DNA of 64,000 nucleotides from Affinundibacterium nitidum (GTDB taxonomy: Bacteria; Pseudomonadota; Gammaproteobacteria; Burkholderiales; Burkholderiaceae_D), in assembly GCF_014284155.1 (NCBI RefSeq), contig NZ_JACOFZ010000001.1:1506545-1570544 (forward strand), read 5' to 3'. The notes beneath the pieces are model-generated. The model was not told the origin of the DNA. It worked only from the letters and a program-made list of their open reading frames with translations, and did no database searches. Positions 34,436-44,555 of this stretch are shown piece by piece (the stretch's first letter is position 1; each line of letters starts with the position of its first letter). The position numbers and the translations under genes are program-made.

Positions 34436-35668
34436 CTACTCAACACGAGAGGCAGCGCGAATCGCATCAATTCTAGCAATGCGAACGGCTTCCGCGATTT
34501 TTTGCGGCTGCCCCAGAAATTGTTGAGCGACTTCACCAGCGTTTACTGACAAAGCGGCATGCAAAATTTGAGTCAAGTAATTTTGTTGAGGGAATTGGAT
34601 ATCGACTAAGCCCGAACGACCAAAGCAATCGCAACGTGCAGCGCTCAACATTGCGAGGAATCGTTCTGGCTTGCGGAACGCATCGTTGCGCTCAAGCATA
34701 TCCTGCAATGTTGCTGGACGCATTTCCATCGCACGCCCTACATTGCCGTGATCACGCGCAGTCATAATGGCAAGGTCGCGGCAATCAGTCGGCACGCGAA
34801 GGCGCTCACATAACTGCTTTACGAGATCAACACCAGGCTCTTCATGGCCATGATGACGGGGCCAGATCGCCGGATCAGTCGTACCTTTACCAAGGTCATG
34901 CATAAGTGCAGCGAAGCGAACAGATAAAGGATAGCCTTGTTCCGCTGCGTAATCGACAACCAACATAACATGCACACCAGTATCAATTTCGGGATGAAAT
35001 TTTTCTGGTTGAGGTACGCCCCAAAGACGATTCAACTCGGGCATCAAACGTTGCAATGCACCGCATTCACGCAGCATCTCGAACATGCGTGACGGCTTTT
35101 TCTCCATCAAACCACGCGAAATTTCTTGCCACACACGTTCGGCCACAAGCGCATCAACCTCACCGGCTTCAACCATACGCTTCATCAACTCCATTGTTTC
35201 TGGTGCCACCGTAAAGGCATGCGGCTCTTCTGAGAATCTCGCGGCGAATCGTGCCAAACGAAGTATACGTACAGGGTCCTCTTCAAAGGCGGCAGAAACA
35301 TGTCGAAATACGCGGTTTTGCAAATCCCTTTGACCACCAAAAGGATCAATCAATTCACCATCATCGCTGCGCGCAATCGCATTAATAGTGAGGTCGCGAC
35401 GTATCAAATCTTGTTCCAAGGTGACACTTGGATCCGTATGAAAAACAAAACCCTTATAGCCTTTCTCGGTTTTTCTTTCGGTACGTGCTAATGCGTATTC
35501 CTCATGTGTTTTCGGATGCAAGAATACCGGAAAATCTTTGCCCACTGGGGTATATCCGAGCTCAAGCATTTGCTCTGGGGTAGCACCAATCACGACGTGG
35601 TCACGATCCTGAACCGGCAAGCCAAGTAAGGCATCACGAACTGCACCACCAACAACATAGGTCTTCAT
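34436..35668 (-). CDS. cca: Multifunctional CCA tRNA nucleotidyltransferase
   Basis: Adds or repairs the 3'-CCA of tRNAs. 410 residues. The class II nucleotidyltransferase head is clear: YVVGGAVRDALLGLPVQDRD, then RRDLTINAIA and DPFGGQRDL, and the neck with EDPVRILRLARFAARF. The C-terminal HD domain has ALMHDLGKG and HHGHEEPG, giving the phosphohydrolase activities of the gamma/beta-proteobacterial form. First gene upstream of nothing on its strand; 78 bp separate it from the GST gene start side. No defects. Confidence 0.96.
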   Translation of the reverse strand: MKTYVVGGAVRDALLGLPVQDRDHVVIGATPEQMLELGYTPVGKDFPVFLHPKTHEEYALARTERKTEKGYKGFVFHTDPSVTLEQDLIRRDLTINAIARSDDGELIDPFGGQRDLQNRVFRHVSAAFEEDPVRILRLARFAARFSEEPHAFTVAPETMELMKRMVEAGEVDALVAERVWQEISRGLMEKKPSRMFEMLRECGALQRLMPELNRLWGVPQPEKFHPEIDTGVHVMLVVDYAAEQGYPLSVRFAALMHDLGKGTTDPAIWPRHHGHEEPGVDLVKQLCERLRVPTDCRDLAIMTARDHGNVGRAMEMRPATLQDMLERNDAFRKPERFLAMLSAARCDCFGRSGLVDIQFPQQNYLTQILHAALSVNAGEVAQQFLGQPQKIAEAVRIARIDAIRAASRVE

Positions 35669-35745
35669 TTTATTTTCGATTTTTCTACAACATAAAAAGG
35701 CTAAATAAGCAGCGCAAGTTTAAGTTTTACCGATGAAAAAACAGA

Positions 35746-36456
35746 TCAATCAAATTGATCAAATTTAGCAATACTTTCTTTTTCCTCATGTGCAGCTTTT
35801 ACCCATTCACTGACCGCTGGATGATGTTCAACTCTTTCGCAGTAGGCCTGTAGCGCTGGGGCGAGCGAGACACCATAAGTCTTAAAGCGCATGACAACTG
35901 GGGCAAAATAAGCGTCTGCAATCGAAAAGTCGCCAAACAAAAAACGATGTGCGCCGTAGGTTGATAAGCAATCTTCCCAAATTTCACCGACACGACCAAT
36001 ATCAGCCTGTGCACCTGCTGTGCGTCCCTTGCCAGGAAATGACGCACGAATATTCATAGGCATAGCAGAGCGTAGTTGGTTTAGCCCCGAATGCATTTCA
36101 GCACATATACTTCGTGCGGTAGCACGCGCCGCTTGACTCTCTGGCCACATATTCTGGCTTGGAAAGCGTTCCGCCAAATATTCGCAAATCGCCAACGAAT
36201 CCCAGACAATGAGCTCATCAGCAAGCAATACTGGCACACGCCCAGATAAAGAGTACTCAGATATGCGTTGTGTTGAATCTGGATGATACAAGGGAACATA
36301 AATTTCTTCGAATGGAACGCCAAAAGCCTTCATTACTAGCCATGGTCGCATTGACCAAGAAGAGTAATTTTTGTTTCCAATAACAAGACGGAAACTGTGC
36401 TTTTTATCATCGCCCAAGATCGGCGCCAACACGGTTTGCAGATCAGTATTTTGCAT
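35746..36456 (-). CDS. Glutathione S-transferase family protein
   Basis: 236 residues. The N-terminal thioredoxin-like domain (about 20-100) has NKNYSSWSMRPWLVMKAFG with a probable catalytic Ser, the cis-Pro in SGRVPVL and the glutathione-binding DSLAICEYLAERFP. The C-terminal helical domain (about 110-225) has FGDFSIADAYFAPVV with the conserved N-capping Asp. The substrate is unknown. It lies 9 bp downstream of slt on the same strand and is probably co-transcribed with it and cca. Confidence 0.9.
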   Translation of the reverse strand: MQNTDLQTVLAPILGDDKKHSFRLVIGNKNYSSWSMRPWLVMKAFGVPFEEIYVPLYHPDSTQRISEYSLSGRVPVLLADELIVWDSLAICEYLAERFPSQNMWPESQAARATARSICAEMHSGLNQLRSAMPMNIRASFPGKGRTAGAQADIGRVGEIWEDCLSTYGAHRFLFGDFSIADAYFAPVVMRFKTYGVSLAPALQAYCERVEHHPAVSEWVKAAHEEKESIAKFDQFD

Positions 36457-36465
36457 CTTGCTTCC

Positions 36466-38445
36466 TTATTGTGATTGATACTCTGGCTCTTCGCCGGTAA
36501 CACCTTTCGGTGCGACAGTACCTAAGCGTGCCTTCAGAGATTGCGGCTTTTTCTCTAACAAAGCTGCATAATAGGTCGCATTGGATAAGACATTTTTCAC
36601 GTAGTCACGCGTCTCCGTAAAAGGAATCGACTCGGCAAAAATCGCACCCTCTACCGTGCGGCTCAGAGTCGCCCGCCAAGCCCGCGGGCGCCCAGGGCCC
36701 GCATTGTAGGCAGCAGAGGCTAAAGCCTGCGAGCCACCTAAATCGGACAGCACCATATTCATATAACTGGTGCCGAGCTTGATATTAGTTTCAACGTCAT
36801 TGACCTGACTTGGCACGTAATTACCAAGCCCAATTTTCTTTGCCACATATTTGGCGGTTTTCGGCATGACTTGCATCAAACCTGAAGCACCCACATGCGA
36901 TTTCGCCGCAGTAGCAAAACGCGATTCTTGACGAATCAAACCATAGACCCAAGCCATGTCAACACCAACCGCTTGCGTTGCTTTATACATGCTGTCATTA
37001 AAAGGTGTTGGGAAGCGCTGATTGAAATCAACGTCATTTTTGGTTTTATCCGAGGTGTTCACCATACGATCAAGCATGTCGTTTTGACGCGCCAATTCGG
37101 CAGCCGCCAAAAGTTCACGCTCATTCATACTACGCAATGCCCAGTTCCATTCACGTGTGCCTTCGAAACGCAAATTCATCGCGTAGAACTTTAGCGCTCT
37201 TTGCAAATTGGGGTTCTGCGCAACAGGTACCAGTTCTTCCGGGGTCACCGGTTTGGCCAAGGCTGGTGCACCAATCTTCTGCCCACGCTCCTCTAATGCC
37301 AATTGACCATAAAAATGCATCTGATCTGAAAGGCCAGCGAAGATCGCTTGTGCCTCTTCTTTCTTACCCTCTTGTTGCAAAGCACGTCCGTACCAGTATG
37401 TCCAACTCGGCATACTTCGTAAGTTACCTGGCATCGCTTGAATACCCGCTTTCACCAATTTCCAATCACCTTCACGCAAGGCAATGCGTACACGCCACTG
37501 ATAGCCTTCAACGGTCAGATTTGCACCTTCGGCTAACTTCCAATACGACAAAGCTTCAGTTTCTAATTTCTGTGACGATGGCAACGCAATATTAGCCCAC
37601 GCTTGTGCACGTTCTGCAGCCGACAGTTTCCCACCTAAACGTTGCATGGCGTGCACCGCGTCCTCCGGCTCTGTCTTCGCCGCACGACCTAAAGCTAGCA
37701 TAAATAGCTCTTTACTTAAGCGATCAGCGCCCGGTTCTTTCTTAAATAGATTCTTAGGCTTATCCATCGCCTCCAACAAGCGTTTTTCAGGCACGTTTAG
37801 CATCGCCCCTAACCGCTTTGCAAGTGGCATTGCGGAAGATTCCGCGGCAATACGCATCTGTGCCCAGATGTCTGCATCGGTAAACTGTCCTTGAGCATAG
37901 AGATAATTAATCAGCGAATAACAACCATCACCATATTGTTTCGGTGAAGTTAGCAAAGCGCGGGCATCAAATGCGACCTTTTGTTGCTTCACCGCTTTTG
38001 ATAACAGGGCATAGCATTTAACTTGGCTATCATCATTCACAACATATAAAGGCAACTGCTGATCAAAAGTTCCCCAATCGCCTCGGAAGCCCAACAACAA
38101 CAGCCAATCATTGCGCAAACGATCCGCAATGGCACTACCTTCATATTTTTTCAAAAACTGTAAGATGTCATTGTTCGATGCTGAGCCCAAACGGGTACGC
38201 AAGACATAATAGTCTACATAGGAAGGAATACTATAATTCGCTAGCACCGCGGCATGTAACTGAACCGCTTTACTGTCTCCGTGCATGGCAGCGTCGCGCA
38301 ACGCCATAAAGCGATCATCATCGTTCACCACCGCTGGGCTCATCTCTACTGAAGCTATGGCTTGTGGGGAGAATACTGCTAACATAGCCAAGCTGCCGAT
38401 TAACAGCGAATGGGATGCTAAGGACTTCAATTTATTATTTCGCAT
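36466..38445 (-). CDS. slt: Soluble lytic murein transglycosylase (Slt70 type)
   Basis: 659 residues. Signal peptide (about 1-32, ending AIA). A long superhelical U/L region of short helical repeats (about 45-460) precedes the lysozyme-like catalytic domain: LIRQESRFATAAKSHVGASG with the catalytic Glu (about residue 517), GLMQVMPKTAKYVA and ASAAYNAGPGRPRAW. It cuts glycan strands of peptidoglycan to 1,6-anhydro ends in the periplasm. Divergent from the 5-FCL gene across 102 bp; gst and cca follow on the same strand. Confidence 0.94.
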   Translation of the reverse strand: MRNNKLKSLASHSLLIGSLAMLAVFSPQAIASVEMSPAVVNDDDRFMALRDAAMHGDSKAVQLHAAVLANYSIPSYVDYYVLRTRLGSASNNDILQFLKKYEGSAIADRLRNDWLLLLGFRGDWGTFDQQLPLYVVNDDSQVKCYALLSKAVKQQKVAFDARALLTSPKQYGDGCYSLINYLYAQGQFTDADIWAQMRIAAESSAMPLAKRLGAMLNVPEKRLLEAMDKPKNLFKKEPGADRLSKELFMLALGRAAKTEPEDAVHAMQRLGGKLSAAERAQAWANIALPSSQKLETEALSYWKLAEGANLTVEGYQWRVRIALREGDWKLVKAGIQAMPGNLRSMPSWTYWYGRALQQEGKKEEAQAIFAGLSDQMHFYGQLALEERGQKIGAPALAKPVTPEELVPVAQNPNLQRALKFYAMNLRFEGTREWNWALRSMNERELLAAAELARQNDMLDRMVNTSDKTKNDVDFNQRFPTPFNDSMYKATQAVGVDMAWVYGLIRQESRFATAAKSHVGASGLMQVMPKTAKYVAKKIGLGNYVPSQVNDVETNIKLGTSYMNMVLSDLGGSQALASAAYNAGPGRPRAWRATLSRTVEGAIFAESIPFTETRDYVKNVLSNATYYAALLEKKPQSLKARLGTVAPKGVTGEEPEYQSQ

Positions 38446-38547
38446 TTTTCCAAAACATGATTTGAACTTGCCAAGCTTTCGATTTTTACGGCATTTTCCT
38501 GCGTAAAATGAGCTTCATTTGGGTAAACCCTCAATCTTATTGACAGT

Positions 38548-39189
38548 ATGACACAGCCACCGAAACAGGTAAAAGAAGAAAAAGATCCTGCGCTCGACGT
38601 AAGCTTGCTTGAACGTAGCCAGTTGCGCCGTCACCTACGTCAACAACGCGGTGCAATTGAAGTAGCAACAAAACAAGCTTGGGATGAGGCAATTGCAGCA
38701 AGGCTGCGCGCCGTGCTTTTGGAAAAGCGTCCTAATCATCTCGCTGTATATTGGCCGATTCAATCTGAACCTGCGCTATTACCGTGCTTTGCTGATCTTT
38801 ACCAGCAAGGTATTGCCTTAGCTTTGCCTATCGTTGTCGCCAAAGGGCAAGCACTAAAATTTGTCGCTTGGACGCCAGGACAAAGCATGGAGAATGATGC
38901 ATATGGGATCCCTATGCCTCTCGAACGCGAGACAGAGATTACACCAGACTGCATATTGGCGCCCTGTGTAGGCTTTAATAAAGCCAACTATCGACTAGGG
39001 TACGGAGGTGGCTTTTATGATCGCACCCTTGCACTTCACCCTGAGGTATATAGCATAGGGATCGCCTATGAGCTAAACCAATCAAGCTTTGCGCTTGATC
39101 AGTATGACATTGCTTTGGACCTTATTCTCACAGAAGCCTCTGCATATTCACAGCAAGACCACATCGAGTCACAAACTAGACCCGACTGA
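38548..39189 (+). CDS. fau: 5-formyltetrahydrofolate cyclo-ligase
   Basis: Converts 5-formyl-THF to 5,10-methenyl-THF with ATP. 213 residues. Motifs: RSQLRRHLRQQR near the N-terminus, AVYWPIQSEPAL, the substrate loop DAYGIPMP, and the ATP-binding signature RLGYGGGFYDRTLA. Divergent from slt; its stop is one base from the convergent VOC gene's stop. The 6S RNA that lies before this gene in some proteobacteria was not seen in the short upstream gap. Confidence 0.93.
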   Translation: MTQPPKQVKEEKDPALDVSLLERSQLRRHLRQQRGAIEVATKQAWDEAIAARLRAVLLEKRPNHLAVYWPIQSEPALLPCFADLYQQGIALALPIVVAKGQALKFVAWTPGQSMENDAYGIPMPLERETEITPDCILAPCVGFNKANYRLGYGGGFYDRTLALHPEVYSIGIAYELNQSSFALDQYDIALDLILTEASAYSQQDHIESQTRPD

Positions 39190-39190
39190 T

Positions 39191-39568
39191 TCAGGACCGG
39201 CGCTCCTCCATCAGCCCGATCAAGTTATGGTCAGGGTCCCGCACAAAACCCATCCATAAATCGTGATCAGCCATTTTGGCGACCAAAGCAGGTGGGCGCT
39301 CCCAAGCTATCCCTGCTTTGTGTAGCTGTTGATCAGCATGACTCAAATCAGCCACCTTGTAATAGATACTTGAAGTTCTGTGATCAGCGGGATCGCCTTG
39401 CAGCGTAGTCAACATAAGGCGAACGCTTCCACACATCAAAAAACTCATGGCAGGGGGCGCGTCGAATAGAAACGGGAGACCTAATACATCGCGGTAAAAG
39501 GCACGCGCCTTATCGATATCGTTGACCGCGATCGCAATTTGACCGATTTCTAAGACTTGTAAGGACAT
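39191..39568 (-). CDS. VOC-family (glyoxalase-like) protein
   Basis: 125 residues. One vicinal-oxygen-chelate domain: IGQIAIAVNDIDKARAFYRDVLGL at the start, MCGSVRLML in the middle and RDPDHNLIGLME at the end. ATG 39568 is chosen because GAGGGG lies eight bases before it. Members bind metal and act as dioxygenases, isomerases or antibiotic-binding proteins; the His usually found in the first strand is absent here, so activity is uncertain. Confidence 0.85.
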   Translation of the reverse strand: MSLQVLEIGQIAIAVNDIDKARAFYRDVLGLPFLFDAPPAMSFLMCGSVRLMLTTLQGDPADHRTSSIYYKVADLSHADQQLHKAGIAWERPPALVAKMADHDLWMGFVRDPDHNLIGLMEERRS

Positions 39569-39686
39569 CTGATTTACCCCTCTGTTAGATTGATCGCCCA
39601 TGCTAACATTAGCACTCGCCTAGTCGCAATGTACTCACGATTAAAGGAAAAGCGATTGGCTCTAACACCGACCGAATGACTGAACT

Positions 39687-40394
39687 ATGTGCGTCAACTA
39701 CACACCTACTCGTAAAGATCAAATCGCAGCTAAGTTTGATGCCATCGACCAAACCGGCATCGATTGGCGTCCTGAAACTTGGCAAGACTACAGCGCACCA
39801 TTTATTACGCACGATGAATTGCGACGCCGACGAGCGCAACTGGGTAGTTATAGCATGGTCCCCAAGACAAAAATGGCGGACGGCATGAAGCGCTTTTCGA
39901 CGATGAACGCGCGCGCCGAAACCATAGGGGAACTGCGCAGCTACTCCAATGCATGGCGCCGTTCACAGCTTTGCCTGGTACCGCTCGAAAATTTCTACGA
40001 ACCAAATTATGAGAGCGGCAAAGCAGAACGTTGGCAGATCGGCCTTCATGACAGCAGCGACTTTGCTGTAGCTGGCATCTACCGGAGTTGGGATGAAGAG
40101 GATGGACAACAGAGTTTTTCTTTTTGCCAAATCACCATCAACGCCGATGAACACCCCTTAATGAAACGTTTTCATAAGCCTGGCGATGAAAAACGTTCTC
40201 TCGTAATTCTTGGCGAGGAAGATTACGATGAGTGGCTTAGTTGCACTAACCCGGAAATGGCGCGCGCCTTCCTTCAGCTGTATCCCGCCGAAAGAATGTG
40301 GGCAAAACCCGCACCGAGCATGCCAAAGAAGAAAACTAGCAAGGAAATAACAGATCCTCAACTGCCAGAACCGGTGCAAATTAGCTTACTATAA
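39687..40394 (+). CDS. yedK: SRAP-family abasic-site processing protein (YedK/HMCES-like)
   Basis: 235 residues. Cys2 directly after the start Met (MCVNYTPT) is the nucleophile that forms the thiazolidine cross-link with abasic sites in single-stranded DNA. NARAETI and the HPLMKRFHKPGDEKRS segment carry the other active-site Asn and His. The SRAP core ends about residue 215, followed by a Lys-rich tail. Start ATG 39687 is fixed by the need for Cys2. Protects replication forks from abasic damage. Confidence 0.92.
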   Translation: MCVNYTPTRKDQIAAKFDAIDQTGIDWRPETWQDYSAPFITHDELRRRRAQLGSYSMVPKTKMADGMKRFSTMNARAETIGELRSYSNAWRRSQLCLVPLENFYEPNYESGKAERWQIGLHDSSDFAVAGIYRSWDEEDGQQSFSFCQITINADEHPLMKRFHKPGDEKRSLVILGEEDYDEWLSCTNPEMARAFLQLYPAERMWAKPAPSMPKKKTSKEITDPQLPEPVQISLL

Positions 40395-40569
40395 AGCAAT
40401 TTTTTTGCGGGCAAGATGCAAGGATCTTCAGCTAATTTGCCGGTCCACAAGAAAATTTTGGTTCAAATTCCGCAAAAACTGTTATTTTTTTAAAAATTTC
40501 TTTTAACTAATTGCAAATATTTTTCCAATCCACTATGTTTGCGGTTCTTAGTCTTTTTTAGGATTTATT

Positions 40570-43365
40570 GTGAAACTTATTACTCTACTCATGTTGAGCG
40601 CTGGCATCATTTCTCCAGCTCTTGCAATGCCAAACACTGCACCTGCTGTGAATTCTGCTACTGCGAAACAAACTGGCGGTGCCGTTAAAGTTACTTCAGT
40701 TGAAGGCATTACCGAATACAAACTGAGCAATGGCATGCGCGTGATTCTATTCCCTGATGCGAGTAAGCCGACAATCACGACCAATATCATCTATATGGTT
40801 GGTTCACGTCATGAAAACTATGGCGAAACGGGCATGGCTCACTTACTTGAGCATTTGTTGTTCAAGCCGAGTGCCAATTTCGGTATCAAAAAAGGTACTA
40901 AAACGCCCGTTGAAGTGCTCAATGGCACTGGCGCAGAGTTCAATGGTACAACTTGGTATGACCGCACTAATTACTACGCAACCTTCCCTGCAAACGAAGA
41001 CAACTTGCGTCAAATGTTAGCCTTAGAGGCAGATCGTATGGTCAATGCAGCGATCGACCAGAACGATTTGTGGAATACCAAAACACAGAAGGGCGAAATG
41101 ACCGTCGTCCGCAATGAATTCGAAATTGGCGAAAGTGACCCTATCGGCGTCACCACAGAGCGTATTCAAGCAGTTGCCTATGATTGGCACAACTACGGTA
41201 AATCAACGATCGGTGCGCGCTCCGATATCGAACAAGTCAATATTCCTCGCTTGCGTGCTTTCTACAAAAAATACTACCAACCTGACAATGCCACTTTGAT
41301 CGTTGCTGGTAAGTTCGATGAAGCCAAGATTTTGAAGCAAGTCAGTGATTTGTTTGGTCGCATTCCAAAACCCAGTCGCGTTATCGAACCAACTTACACC
41401 GCTGAACCAACGCAAGATGGAGAACGCTCTGTAACAGTGCGTCGCTCCGGTGGTACGCAGTTCGTGGGCGCTGGCTATCACATGGCACCAACATCACACG
41501 TAGATGCTTCTTATCTCGGTTTGTTATCCGACATTTTGACTAATGCACCAAGCGGACGTCTTCACAAAGCCCTCGTTGAAACGAAATTAGCGACACGCGT
41601 GAGCTTCAATACTGTAAGCAACCTCGACCCGAGCTACGGCATCTTCGGCGCTTTAGTACCAAAAGACAAAGACCTCAATGCAGCACAAGATGCTATGTTG
41701 AAGGTATTGGAAGATTTGAAAAATAATCCAATCACACAAGCCGAATTGGATCGTGCCAAACAAAATGCTAACAAGCAAGTGCAATTGGTCATGAATGACA
41801 CCGCGAGACTCTCGATCGCTCTGACCGAATCAATGGCTGCAGGTGACTGGCGCTTGTTCTTCATCGACCGCGACTTAACGGAAAAAGCAACGGTCGCGGA
41901 TGTACAAGCGGCTGCTATCAAATATCTAAAATCAAGTAACCGTACCTTAGGACGCTTTATTCCAACTGAAACAGTGGATCGTACAGAAGTGCCAAGTACA
42001 CCAGATGTTACAGCGTTGGTAAAGGATTACAAAGGCAAGGCAGTTGTCGCTCAAGGTGAGGCTTTTGATACGAGCCCAGCCAATATCGAAGCACGCACAC
42101 AACGCTCTACATTGGCTAGCGGCATGAAATTGGCTTTATTGCCTAAGAAAACGAAAGGTGCCACTGTCAGTATCAATCTGCGCTTGAATTTAGGTAGTGA
42201 AGCAAGCTTAAATGGTAAGGCGGAAATTGGCCAGTTCACTGCATCTCTATTGAACAAAGGTTCTGAACGCTTCAGCCGCCAAGAAATCAAAGACAGTTTC
42301 GACAAGCTCAATGCTCAAGTGAGTATCGGCGGCAGCGCAGAAGGTGTTGCTGCAAATATCACGACGACACGCGAAAATCTGCCTGCAGCCATCAAGTTAT
42401 TGGCAGAAGTCTTGAAAACACCAAGCTTCCCAGCAAAAGAGTTTGAAGAACACAAGCTCGGTGTTACGGGCCGTTTAGAGCAATCTTTGCCAGAACCTCA
42501 GCCTTTAGCAATCAATGCTCTGGCTCGTTTAACAGATGCAACGCCAGTAGGCCATGTGCGCCACACTGGTACATTGCAAGAGCAATTGACTGCAAACAAA
42601 AACGTTCAATTGGAAGATGTAAAAGCCTTCTACCATGAGTTCTATGGCGCAAACACGGCAAGCTTTGCCGCCGTTGGTGATTTCGATGCAGCTGCATTAA
42701 AAGCACAACTGAATGAATTGTTTGGCAATTGGAAATCTAAGCAAAGCTACACACGTGTACCTCGCGTGATGAAAGCAGCTAATGCGCAGAAAATCGTGAT
42801 GGACACACCGGATAAAGCAAGTAGCTTCTTACTAGCTGTTCATCCAATCGCGATCAAAGATAGTGCAGACGATTACCCAGCGTTGATCATGGCTGACCAC
42901 ATGTTGGGCGGTGGCGCCTTGCGTAGCCGTTTAGCTGATCGCATTCGCCAAAAAGAAGGTTTGTCTTACGGCGTGGGTTCGCAATTGAGTGTGTCTAGCC
43001 AAGAACCAACATCAATCTGGTTTGCCTACGCTTTGAGTGCGCCGCAAAACACTGGCAAAGTCGAAGCTGCTTTGCGTGAGGAACTGCAAAAAGCAATCGC
43101 CGAAGGTTTCACCGACGCCGAATTGGCTGACGCGAAAAAAGCATGGCGTCAATCTGACGAAGTTAGCCGTACTCAAGACGCAAACTTGGCAAACCAATTA
43201 GCCGGATATCTCAACATCGGTCGCACAATGAACTTCGATAAAGACCTCGAAGCTAAGGTTACTAAGCTCACACTTGCTCAAGTCAATGAAGCCTTGCGCA
43301 AATTGATCAAAGCAGACGCGATCAATGTCATCATCGCTGGCGATCAAAGTAAGCAAGGGAAATAA
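40570..43365 (+). CDS. M16-family zinc peptidase, exported
   Basis: 931 residues. A signal peptide (KLITLLMLSAGIISPALAMP) precedes two M16 repeats: the first has the inverted zinc motif HLLEHLLF (about residue 95) with the third ligand Glu in VVRNEFEIGE; the second half (about 500-925) lacks it and serves as the inactive partner, ending with R-Y-like GGGALRSRLADRIRQKEGLSYGVG. This is a fused PqqL/pitrilysin-type protein. GTG 40570 is the start, with AGGA seven bases before it. Likely degrades peptides in the periplasm. Confidence 0.92.
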   Translation: MKLITLLMLSAGIISPALAMPNTAPAVNSATAKQTGGAVKVTSVEGITEYKLSNGMRVILFPDASKPTITTNIIYMVGSRHENYGETGMAHLLEHLLFKPSANFGIKKGTKTPVEVLNGTGAEFNGTTWYDRTNYYATFPANEDNLRQMLALEADRMVNAAIDQNDLWNTKTQKGEMTVVRNEFEIGESDPIGVTTERIQAVAYDWHNYGKSTIGARSDIEQVNIPRLRAFYKKYYQPDNATLIVAGKFDEAKILKQVSDLFGRIPKPSRVIEPTYTAEPTQDGERSVTVRRSGGTQFVGAGYHMAPTSHVDASYLGLLSDILTNAPSGRLHKALVETKLATRVSFNTVSNLDPSYGIFGALVPKDKDLNAAQDAMLKVLEDLKNNPITQAELDRAKQNANKQVQLVMNDTARLSIALTESMAAGDWRLFFIDRDLTEKATVADVQAAAIKYLKSSNRTLGRFIPTETVDRTEVPSTPDVTALVKDYKGKAVVAQGEAFDTSPANIEARTQRSTLASGMKLALLPKKTKGATVSINLRLNLGSEASLNGKAEIGQFTASLLNKGSERFSRQEIKDSFDKLNAQVSIGGSAEGVAANITTTRENLPAAIKLLAEVLKTPSFPAKEFEEHKLGVTGRLEQSLPEPQPLAINALARLTDATPVGHVRHTGTLQEQLTANKNVQLEDVKAFYHEFYGANTASFAAVGDFDAAALKAQLNELFGNWKSKQSYTRVPRVMKAANAQKIVMDTPDKASSFLLAVHPIAIKDSADDYPALIMADHMLGGGALRSRLADRIRQKEGLSYGVGSQLSVSSQEPTSIWFAYALSAPQNTGKVEAALREELQKAIAEGFTDAELADAKKAWRQSDEVSRTQDANLANQLAGYLNIGRTMNFDKDLEAKVTKLTLAQVNEALRKLIKADAINVIIAGDQSKQGK

Positions 43366-43380
43366 GGCAATGCACATGGC

Positions 43381-43413
43381 CCGCAGTAAAACCTGCGGTG
43401 CCGTTTTGTTTTG
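43381..43413 (+). terminator. Hairpin after the M16 peptidase gene
   Basis: CCGCAG (43381-43386) pairs with CTGCGG (43393-43398) around TAAAAC, followed within a few bases by a T-rich stretch (CCGTTTTGTTTTG). Confidence 0.65.
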
Positions 43414-43473
43414 CCTAAGCTTGCATTACCTTCACTGGTGCGACTTAGTCGCCATTCATTGAAGTAAAATATT

Positions 43474-43504
43474 AAAAAACGGGCCCCTCGCGGTCCGTTT
43501 TTTA
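43474..43504. terminator. Second terminator, between M16 and phosphoesterase genes
   Basis: A6 tract, ACGGGCC / GGTCCGT stem (7 bp, one G-T) with a 6-base loop, then T6. Strong intrinsic-terminator shape, usable in both directions. Confidence 0.8.
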
Positions 43505-43574
43505 TTCCTATTTTGAATACGAAAATCATCCTCAGGAAATCAGCGTAAAATATACCTTTACTTGGGTATTTCGC

Positions 43575-44483
43575 ATGACTATTTCCGCTCCCTCTCGATT
43601 CGTCTTTATCCTCATCACACTCGTTCCCCTTCTTTGGCTGAGCGCAAGCAATGCACAACAAAAAACCAAGCCACAACTAATTCTCGCGGCAGGGGATATT
43701 GCAGACTGCCGTAGGCTCAAAGCAGAACTCACGAAGTCAGAAAGCACAGCGCAATTGGTCGAAGCAGCGTTAGTATCGGACCCGAAAGGCTTGGTCATCA
43801 CACTGGGTGACAATACCTACCCTATAGGCAAACCAAGTGAGTTTAATGAGTGCTACGACAAAACCTGGGGGCGTTTTAAACAACGCACGCTACCTTCTCC
43901 TGGTAACCATGACTACGGTGTGCCTTCTGCTCACGGTTACTATAATTATTTCGACGAATTAGCTGGCCCAGAGCGACGTGGCTACTACAAAAAAAATCTC
44001 GGGAATTGGTTGATCTTATCGCTCAACAGCAACATCCAAGGGACGGCAATGCAAGATCAACTCACATGGTTGCGCAGAGAATTACAAGAGAATAAGTTGC
44101 CTTGTACTCTGGCCTTTTGGCACCATCCTGTTTTCTCCTCTGGTGGGCACGGCAATAATGATGTGATGTTGGAAGCATGGAAACTACTGGCGAATGCTAA
44201 AGCGGATATTGTCTTGGCGAGCCACGACCATAATTACGAACGTTTCATGCCAATCGACGCACGTGGCTTTCGCGATGATAAATATGGAATTCGTAGTTTT
44301 GTAGTTGGCACCGGCGGAGCAAAATTAACTCCCATGTTTTTCCCCAAGTTCACCACCGAAATTCGTGACAACAACACACACGGGGTCTTAAAAATTTTGC
44401 TTTACGCCAATAGCTATGAATGGGAATTTACCCCTATTGCTGGCCAAAGTTTCACAGATAGTGGGCAAGCAAATTGCCATTAG
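43575..44483 (+). CDS. Metallophosphoesterase (purple-acid-phosphatase-like), exported
   Basis: 302 residues. A signal peptide (about 1-27, ending NAQ) is followed by the five metal-binding blocks: AAGDIADC, TLGDNTYPIG, SPGNHDYG, FWHHPVFSSG and ASHDHNYERF. The order and the GNHDYG / HDHNYER forms resemble iron/zinc acid phosphatases of the PAP type. Substrate unknown; probably a periplasmic phosphomonoesterase or nuclease-like enzyme. It has its own transcription unit behind a strong terminator. Confidence 0.92.
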   Translation: MTISAPSRFVFILITLVPLLWLSASNAQQKTKPQLILAAGDIADCRRLKAELTKSESTAQLVEAALVSDPKGLVITLGDNTYPIGKPSEFNECYDKTWGRFKQRTLPSPGNHDYGVPSAHGYYNYFDELAGPERRGYYKKNLGNWLILSLNSNIQGTAMQDQLTWLRRELQENKLPCTLAFWHHPVFSSGGHGNNDVMLEAWKLLANAKADIVLASHDHNYERFMPIDARGFRDDKYGIRSFVVGTGGAKLTPMFFPKFTTEIRDNNTHGVLKILLYANSYEWEFTPIAGQSFTDSGQANCH

Positions 44484-44555
44484 AACCCAAGAAAAGTGAA
44501 TTGATTCACACCAGCACCTATTAATCACCTTAGTTTGAGCAAAAAAATTCCGCTT

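Noticed and set aside
35090-35110. TTTTTCTCCATC inside cca as another BaeR box
   Set aside because: Only one CTCCA unit, no 11-bp partner, and it lies within a coding region far from a start.
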